DNA of 64,000 nt. Source: Faecalispora anaeroviscerum (GTDB taxonomy: Bacteria; Bacillota; Clostridia; Oscillospirales; Acutalibacteraceae). The notes under the pieces were generated by a model. The model ran no database searches. It had not been told where the DNA came from and saw only the letters and a list, made by a program, of their open reading frames with translations. The translations under genes and the position numbers were made by a program. The first letter of the stretch is position 1, and each line of letters opens with the position of its first letter. The stretch spans positions 496,001 through 560,000 of the forward strand of contig NZ_CANOOQ010000001.1 in the NCBI RefSeq assembly GCF_947568225.1. Reading direction: 5' to 3'. Positions 59,607 through 64,000 of this stretch are shown here, piece by piece.

Positions 59607-60860
59607 ATGTTCAGTGAAATGATGGATACCATAGGGTTTGTTTCCCGCTTCGACAGCGAGGTTGGAGCTGCTATGGAGCAGGAGCTGGGACGCCAACAAA
59701 GAAATCTGGAACTGATTGCTTCTGAAAACATGGTTTCTCCGGCGGTTCTGGCCGCAATGGGGAGCATCCTGACCAATAAGTACGCCGAGGGTTACCCGGG
59801 CAAGCGGTACTACGGTGGATGCCAGTATGTGGACGTAGTAGAAGACATCGCGCGGGATCGTGCGTGCCGTCTGTTTGGCGCGGAGCATGCAAATGTGCAG
59901 CCCCATTCTGGCGCACAGGCGAACCTGGCAGTGTATTTTGCTCTGCTTCAGCCCGGCGATACCGTTATGGGCATGAATCTGGCCGAGGGCGGGCATTTGA
60001 CTCACGGCTCTCCCGTGAATATGTCCGGCAGCTATTATCATTTTGTTGCTTACGGTGTGGACGCTCAGACCCATCGTATCGATTACGACAAGCTGTACGA
60101 GCAGGCCATGCAGATCAAGCCGAAAATGATCGTGGCGGGTGCTTCGGCGTATCCCCGCGCGCTCGATTTCAAGCGCTTTCGTGAGATTTGCGACGCATGT
60201 GGCGCTTACCTGATGGTTGATATGGCGCATATTGCCGGTCTGGTTGCCGCCGGGCTGCATGCAAGCCCCATCGAGTGGGCCGACGTTGTCACCACCACCA
60301 CACATAAAACGCTGCGCGGCCCGCGCGGCGGTATGATCCTGTGCAAGGAGAAATATGCCAAGGCAATCGACAAGGCAATTTTCCCGGGAACCCAGGGCGG
60401 CCCTCTGATGCACATTATCGCGGCGAAGGCCGTTTGCTTTGGGGAAGCGCTCCAGCCCGAATTCAAAGCCTACCAGCAGCAGATTATCGACAACGCGCAG
60501 GCTTTGGCGAACGGCCTGACGAAACGCGGGATTAAGCTGGTCTCCGGCGGAACAGATAACCACCTGATGCTGGTGGACCTGAGCGGCGAGGAGCTGACCG
60601 GCAAAGAGCTGGAGCATCGCCTCGACGAAGTGTATATTACCGCGAACAAAAATACGGTTCCGAATGAGCAGAGAAGCCCCTTTGTTACCAGCGGCCTGCG
60701 CCTTGGCACGCCCGCAGTTACCACTCGCGGCCTGAACACGCAGGATATGGACGAGGTGGCCGAGTGCATTGCGATGGCGGCACAGAGCTTTGAAGGCAAT
60801 CAGGATGCGATCCGCGCGAAGGTGGGGAGCATTTGCAGCCGTTACCCGTTGTACCGCTGA
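59607..60860 (+). CDS. glyA: Serine hydroxymethyltransferase
   Basis: PLP enzyme that converts serine and tetrahydrofolate to glycine and methylene-tetrahydrofolate. The 417 residues show LELIASENMVSPAVL, NKYAEGYPGKRYYGGCQYVD, the PLP-binding VVTTTTHKTLRGPRGG with the internal-aldimine Lys, and FVTSGLRLGTPAVTTRG. ATG at 59607, 6 nt after GAGAGGG. A terminator hairpin separates it from rarA. Confidence 0.97.
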   Translation: MFSEMMDTIGFVSRFDSEVGAAMEQELGRQQRNLELIASENMVSPAVLAAMGSILTNKYAEGYPGKRYYGGCQYVDVVEDIARDRACRLFGAEHANVQPHSGAQANLAVYFALLQPGDTVMGMNLAEGGHLTHGSPVNMSGSYYHFVAYGVDAQTHRIDYDKLYEQAMQIKPKMIVAGASAYPRALDFKRFREICDACGAYLMVDMAHIAGLVAAGLHASPIEWADVVTTTTHKTLRGPRGGMILCKEKYAKAIDKAIFPGTQGGPLMHIIAAKAVCFGEALQPEFKAYQQQIIDNAQALANGLTKRGIKLVSGGTDNHLMLVDLSGEELTGKELEHRLDEVYITANKNTVPNEQRSPFVTSGLRLGTPAVTTRGLNTQDMDEVAECIAMAAQSFEGNQDAIRAKVGSICSRYPLYR

Positions 60861-60884
60861 TTCATCCGCCAAGTTAAGTCATAT

Positions 60885-60914
60885 GCGGCGCAGCCAAATG
60901 CTGCGCCGCTTTTT
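60885..60914 (+). terminator. Terminator/attenuator between glyA and rarA
   Basis: GCGGCGCAG (60885-60893) with CTGCGCCGC (60901-60909) and TTTTT. It ends 16 bp before the rarA start and adjoins its ribosome site, so partial read-through is likely. Confidence 0.8.
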
Positions 60915-60930
60915 GAAAGGATGGTTTCCA

Positions 60931-62199
60931 TTGTCAGTGCCTTTAGCGGAACGCCTTCGACCGCAGTCGCTTGATGAGGTGGTAGGGCAGCGCCATCTGC
61001 TGAACCCGGACAAAGCCCTGCGCCGCATCATCGATTCCGGCGAAATCCCGAATATGATCTTCTATGGGCCGTCCGGCGTTGGAAAGACCACCGTCGCTTC
61101 GATCATTGCCCGTAAGACGCAGCGAAAGCTGGTGAAGATGAACGGCACCACTGCGTCCACAGCAGACATCCGTGCTGTGGTAGAATCGCTCGGCACACTG
61201 GAAACGCTGAACGGAGTGCTGCTGTATCTGGATGAAATTCAGTATTTCAATAAAAAGCAGCAGCAGACGCTGCTGGAATTCATTGAGAACGGGCAGATCA
61301 CGCTGATTGCCTCCACAACGGAGAACCCGTATTTTTATGTTTATAACGCGATTTTAAGCCGCTGTACCGTGTTTGAGTTTAAAGCGGTAGACACAGAAGA
61401 AATTCTGAATGCGGTTGAACGCGCGTTTTCTGCGCTCGAGCAGGAGCGAGGGGAGACGATTACGCGTGCGAATGGGGTAGACCTGCATATTGCTCAGTCG
61501 TGCGGGGGAGATGTGCGCAAGGCGATGAACGCGGTGGAGCTGTGTACGCTTTCCGCCAGACGCGAAGCCGACGGCCTTGTGATAGAGCTGGAGGCCGCGC
61601 GCGAGCTGACCCAGAGAAGTGCCGTGCGCTATGATAAAGACGGCGACGAGCATTACGATCTGCTCTCGGCGTTCCAAAAATCCATGCGCGGCTCTGACTC
61701 CAATGCCGCGGTACACTATCTGGCGAGGCTTCTTGAGGCCGGTGATCTGCCGTCTGTGTGCCGTCGGCTGCTTGTCTGCGCCAATGAGGACGTCGGCCTG
61801 GCCTGGCCGCAGATCATTCCCATTACAAAGGCCGCGGTCGATACCGCGCTGCAGGTAGGCCTTCCGGAGGCGAGAATCCCGCTGGCGAACGCGGTGATTC
61901 TGGTCTGTATGGCGCCAAAATCCAACTCTGCTTATTCGGCAGTCAACGCTGCGCTGGCGGATATTCGCGCGGGAAAATCCGGGCCGATTCCGCGTCAGCT
62001 GCAGAACAAGCACTTTGATGGGGCCGATCAGGCAAAGAAAGGGCAGTTTTATCTGTACCCCCACGATTATCCGGATCATTGGGTGGCGCAGCAGTATTTG
62101 CCCGATGTTTTGCGCGGGACGGAGTATTATACTGCGGGTTTGAACAAAAACGAGCAGGCGTTTCTCCAGTATTGGAAGAAAATCATGGAGAAAAAATAA
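60931..62199 (+). CDS. rarA: Replication-associated recombination protein A
   Basis: AAA+ ATPase acting at stalled replication forks. The 422 residues show PLAERLRPQSLDEVVGQRHLL, Walker A GPSGVGKTT, Walker B LLYLDEIQ, the sensor-1 IASTTENPYF, and the C-terminal tetramerisation domain (EDVGLAWPQIIPI, AKSGPIPRQLQN-like stretch). TTG start at 60931, 9 nt after AAAGGA; the longer upstream frame overlaps glyA and is not likely. It follows glyA after the hairpin. Confidence 0.93.
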   Translation: MSVPLAERLRPQSLDEVVGQRHLLNPDKALRRIIDSGEIPNMIFYGPSGVGKTTVASIIARKTQRKLVKMNGTTASTADIRAVVESLGTLETLNGVLLYLDEIQYFNKKQQQTLLEFIENGQITLIASTTENPYFYVYNAILSRCTVFEFKAVDTEEILNAVERAFSALEQERGETITRANGVDLHIAQSCGGDVRKAMNAVELCTLSARREADGLVIELEAARELTQRSAVRYDKDGDEHYDLLSAFQKSMRGSDSNAAVHYLARLLEAGDLPSVCRRLLVCANEDVGLAWPQIIPITKAAVDTALQVGLPEARIPLANAVILVCMAPKSNSAYSAVNAALADIRAGKSGPIPRQLQNKHFDGADQAKKGQFYLYPHDYPDHWVAQQYLPDVLRGTEYYTAGLNKNEQAFLQYWKKIMEKK

Positions 62200-62209
62200 A
62201 AATAATCTC

Positions 62210-62238
62210 TTGTATGTTTGTCTGTGCAGTGCTATGAT
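62210..62238 (+). promoter_or_regulatory. Promoter of the flavin reductase-rubredoxin gene
   Basis: TTGTAT (62210-62215) and TATGAT (62233-62238) with a 17-bp spacer. Confidence 0.5.
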
Positions 62239-62284
62239 ATATATAATTTTGGACTCAGGTTTGATCCGTGGGGAGGGATACTGA

Positions 62285-62944
62285 TTGGATAGTGCTATTT
62301 TAGCGAGCTTGTCATACGGAATGTATGCCATTGGTGTGAAAGGCGAGAACGAACCGTCGGCGTGTATTGTGAATACGGTGATTCAGGTTACGAATACGAA
62401 TCCTCCCGTTATCGCTGTCAGTATGCATCATGATAATTACAGTCACGAATGTATCCGGGAAACCGGAATTTTTTCTGTTTCCGTTTTATCGGAGGATACC
62501 CCCGGTACTGTGATCGGTGCCTTGGGCTTTAATTCCGGAAGAAATTCCAACAAATTAAAAAATATCCGTCACCGTGTTTTGGTTGAGGGTGTTCCTGTCA
62601 TTAAAGAGAATGTTTGCTGTTGGTTTTTGTGCAAAGTGGTCAATCGGGTTGAAACCTCCACCCATACAGTGTTTTTGGCCGAGGTGATTGCCGGCAGCGA
62701 AAAGGTGACCGGTACGCCGATGAGCTACACGTATTACCATCAGGTACTCAAGGGTTCGGCCCCCAAAAATGCGCCGACGTACCGTCACGTTACCGAAAGC
62801 AATACCGGTTCAGACGGCGGAAAGTTTATTTGTAAGGTTTGCGGCTATATTTACAATGATCCCGATGTTCCGTTCGAAGAGTTGCCGGAAGATTGGCTTT
62901 GCCCCATTTGTGCGGCACCAAAATCTGCATTTATTCGAAAATAG
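62285..62944 (+). CDS. Flavin reductase-rubredoxin fusion (Hrb-like)
   Basis: A 219-residue fusion: an N-terminal flavin reductase-like FMN domain (SYGMYAIGVKGENEPSACIVNTVIQV, SGRNSNKLKN) and a C-terminal rubredoxin domain with paired Cys (ICKVCGYIYND and CPICAAPKSAF) that holds one iron. High-molecular-weight rubredoxins of this type (Hrb in Moorella) pass electrons from NADH-linked reductases to flavodiiron proteins, giving oxygen and NO reduction in anaerobes. TTG start at 62285 follows GGGGAGGG by 7 nt. Monocistronic. Confidence 0.9.
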   Translation: MDSAILASLSYGMYAIGVKGENEPSACIVNTVIQVTNTNPPVIAVSMHHDNYSHECIRETGIFSVSVLSEDTPGTVIGALGFNSGRNSNKLKNIRHRVLVEGVPVIKENVCCWFLCKVVNRVETSTHTVFLAEVIAGSEKVTGTPMSYTYYHQVLKGSAPKNAPTYRHVTESNTGSDGGKFICKVCGYIYNDPDVPFEELPEDWLCPICAAPKSAFIRK

Positions 62945-63039
62945 AAAACAAGATAAGCTCAATCTGATATGCCTTGCATACCGGGTGGGCTTTTCTTTTG
63001 CCTTGTTTTCATCATTCACCGCCGTTTACGGCTGCTTTG

Positions 63040-63080
63040 GTAGGCTTTTGACATCACTGCATTCAAAAGCCTACTTTTTT
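63040..63080 (+). terminator. Terminator of the flavin reductase-rubredoxin gene
   Basis: Perfect 12-bp stem GTAGGCTTTTGA/TCAAAAGCCTAC (63040-63051, 63063-63074) followed by six T residues. Confidence 0.9.
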
Positions 63081-63226
63081 GGGGCCGTTTTTGAAAAATG
63101 ATTCTATTTTGTAATGGAAAAGTGAAAACAGGGTTTCTTCTCCAGCCTTTGAAGGGGGAAGAATACGGTGGCTCTTTTGGTAGTGGAATTACTATATTCA
63201 TATAAAAGAAAAGGATGATTCAAGCT

Positions 63227-64000
63227 ATGTCAAAACACATCATTCAAACTCATGAGAAGCCGCCGCTGAAGCGCGCAATACCGCTGAGCATACAGCACAT
63301 GTTTGCGATGTTCGGCGCGTCTGTTCTGGTTCCAACCCTGTTTGGAATTAACCCCGCAGTCGTGCTTTTGATGAACGGCGTCGGCACTCTGTTTTTCTTT
63401 TGGATGACCCAGGGGAAATGCCCGGCGTACCTCGGTTCCAGCTTTGCATTTATCGGGCCGGCTCTCATTGTTATCAACCGGTATAAAGACGCGCCCGGCG
63501 GCGGATTTTCGTACGCACAGGGCGGTTTTGTCGCGGTTGGCTTCACAGTGGTGGTTTTGGCGCTGGTGATCAAGCGGTTCGGCTCCGACTGGATCGACAA
63601 GCTCCTCCCGCCGGCCGCAATGGGCCCGGTGGTCGCGCTGATCGGCCTGGAGCTTTCCGGCACGGCGGCTTCCACTGCCGGAATCCTGACGCAGACAAAT
63701 TATGTGGCCGTCAAAGGCTCTGAAGGGTTGTTCCAGCAGGTTGTCACGACGGTAGACCCCAAAAACGCGATCGTTTTTCTGGTTACGCTGGGAATTGCGG
63801 TGTTCGGTTCGATTCTGTTTCGCAACTTCCTTTCCGTCATTCCGATTCTGATTGCCATTATTGGCGGCTATCTTACGGCGGCCATTTTAGGTGTGGTGAA
63901 TTTTGCGCCGGTGGAGCAGGCGAGCCTGTTTTCTCTGCCTCATTTTCAGTTGGCGCAGTTCCGTTTGGATGCGATCATTACCATGCTGCCGGTTGCGCTG
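63227..64000 (+). CDS. uraA: Uracil permease (NCS2 family), 3' truncated by window
   Basis: Membrane importer of uracil, proton-coupled in UraA relatives. The first 258 codons are present and the frame is open at the window end. The sequence matches E. coli UraA by eye: PPLKRAIPLSIQHMFAMFGA, LFGINPAVVLLMNGVGT, CPAYLGSSFAFIGPAL, then the LPPAAMGPVVALIGLEL region with substrate-site residues. ATG at 63227; an ATG 12 nt upstream abuts the AAAGG and is less likely. No PyrR-type leader was recognised. Confidence 0.93.
   Translation, partial: MSKHIIQTHEKPPLKRAIPLSIQHMFAMFGASVLVPTLFGINPAVVLLMNGVGTLFFFWMTQGKCPAYLGSSFAFIGPALIVINRYKDAPGGGFSYAQGGFVAVGFTVVVLALVIKRFGSDWIDKLLPPAAMGPVVALIGLELSGTAASTAGILTQTNYVAVKGSEGLFQQVVTTVDPKNAIVFLVTLGIAVFGSILFRNFLSVIPILIAIIGGYLTAAILGVVNFAPVEQASLFSLPHFQLAQFRLDAIITMLPVAL

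Noticed and set aside
59580..60872. A 430-codon minus-strand open frame over glyA
   Set aside because: Antisense shadow of the clearly identified serine hydroxymethyltransferase.
61354..62331. A 325-codon minus-strand open frame over rarA
   Set aside because: Antisense shadow; no start signal or recognisable domain.
1..64000. CRISPR arrays, prophage or intact insertion sequences
   Set aside because: No regularly spaced repeats, integrase, transposase or phage structural gene was seen anywhere in the window.

Overview
The window looks like chromosomal DNA of an endospore-forming, peptidoglycan-containing Gram-positive anaerobe of the class Clostridia, most probably an Oscillospiraceae (cluster IV) relative. 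This is an inference from gene content: two CotF-type coat genes, motAB with a sigma-D-like promoter, a TatD-linked radical SAM gene, a DUF3343/cysteine desulfurase pair, PdxST with a MocR regulator, cdaA-cdaR, type A RNase P RNA, a flavin reductase-rubredoxin fusion, and strong AGGAGG-type ribosome sites with frequent GTG/TTG starts. Base composition is balanced across most genes and drops to very AT-rich in a few intergenic stretches.

Layout: 2-2409 murE (5' truncated) and murF; 2766-7825 a DcuS/CitA-type two-component system, the glutamate symporter GltS and a TAXI substrate-binding lipoprotein; 8465-11481 a glycine betaine ABC transporter; 11648-14118 (minus) a solitary adenine-N6 DNA methyltransferase and an acyl-CoA thioesterase; 14337-16950 ispD-ispF, DUF3343 and a cysteine desulfurase-like enzyme; 17049-19194 cdaA-cdaR; 19413-20891 a secreted GH25 lysozyme; tRNA-Val; 21556-23220 motA-motB; 23446-26828 metG-tatD-radical SAM; 26993-28413 (minus) a GNAT acetyltransferase and a CmpB-like membrane protein; 28591-31686 DUF6106, acpS, the NAD(P)HX repair enzyme and a lipoprotein; 31776-35388 a WYL regulator, a flavin-binding protein, a HEAT-repeat protein and a secreted MltG; 35677-36630 a solitary MazF and two coat proteins.

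After a 1.2-kb AT-rich gap follow: 37858-42100 an aconitase X cassette (large and small subunit, 2-hydroxyacid dehydrogenase, YuiF-type transporter); 42504-45574 (minus) an L,D-transpeptidase, rnpB and pncB; 46037 a small XRE regulator; 46564-50707 a polar amino acid-type ABC transporter ending in a UroD-family methyltransferase; 50987-52786 an MGMT domain protein, a NimA-like flavoprotein and DegV; 52893-56356 pdxST with its divergent MocR regulator; 56635 a SulP anion transporter; tRNA-Ala; nth, glyA, rarA, a flavin reductase-rubredoxin, and uraA cut by the window end.

Most of the window is housekeeping. The accessory material most worth pursuing is (i) the kinase-regulator-GltS-TAXI cassette, where an orphan glutamate-type receptor sits beside a glutamate symporter with tandem operator-like repeats at its promoter; (ii) the aconitase X/hydroxyacid dehydrogenase/YuiF cassette, a probable unassigned catabolic route; (iii) the ABC transporter plus UroD-type methyltransferase; and (iv) a solitary DNA methyltransferase reminiscent in architecture of clostridial orphan epigenetic enzymes. 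No CRISPR array, prophage or intact insertion sequence was seen.
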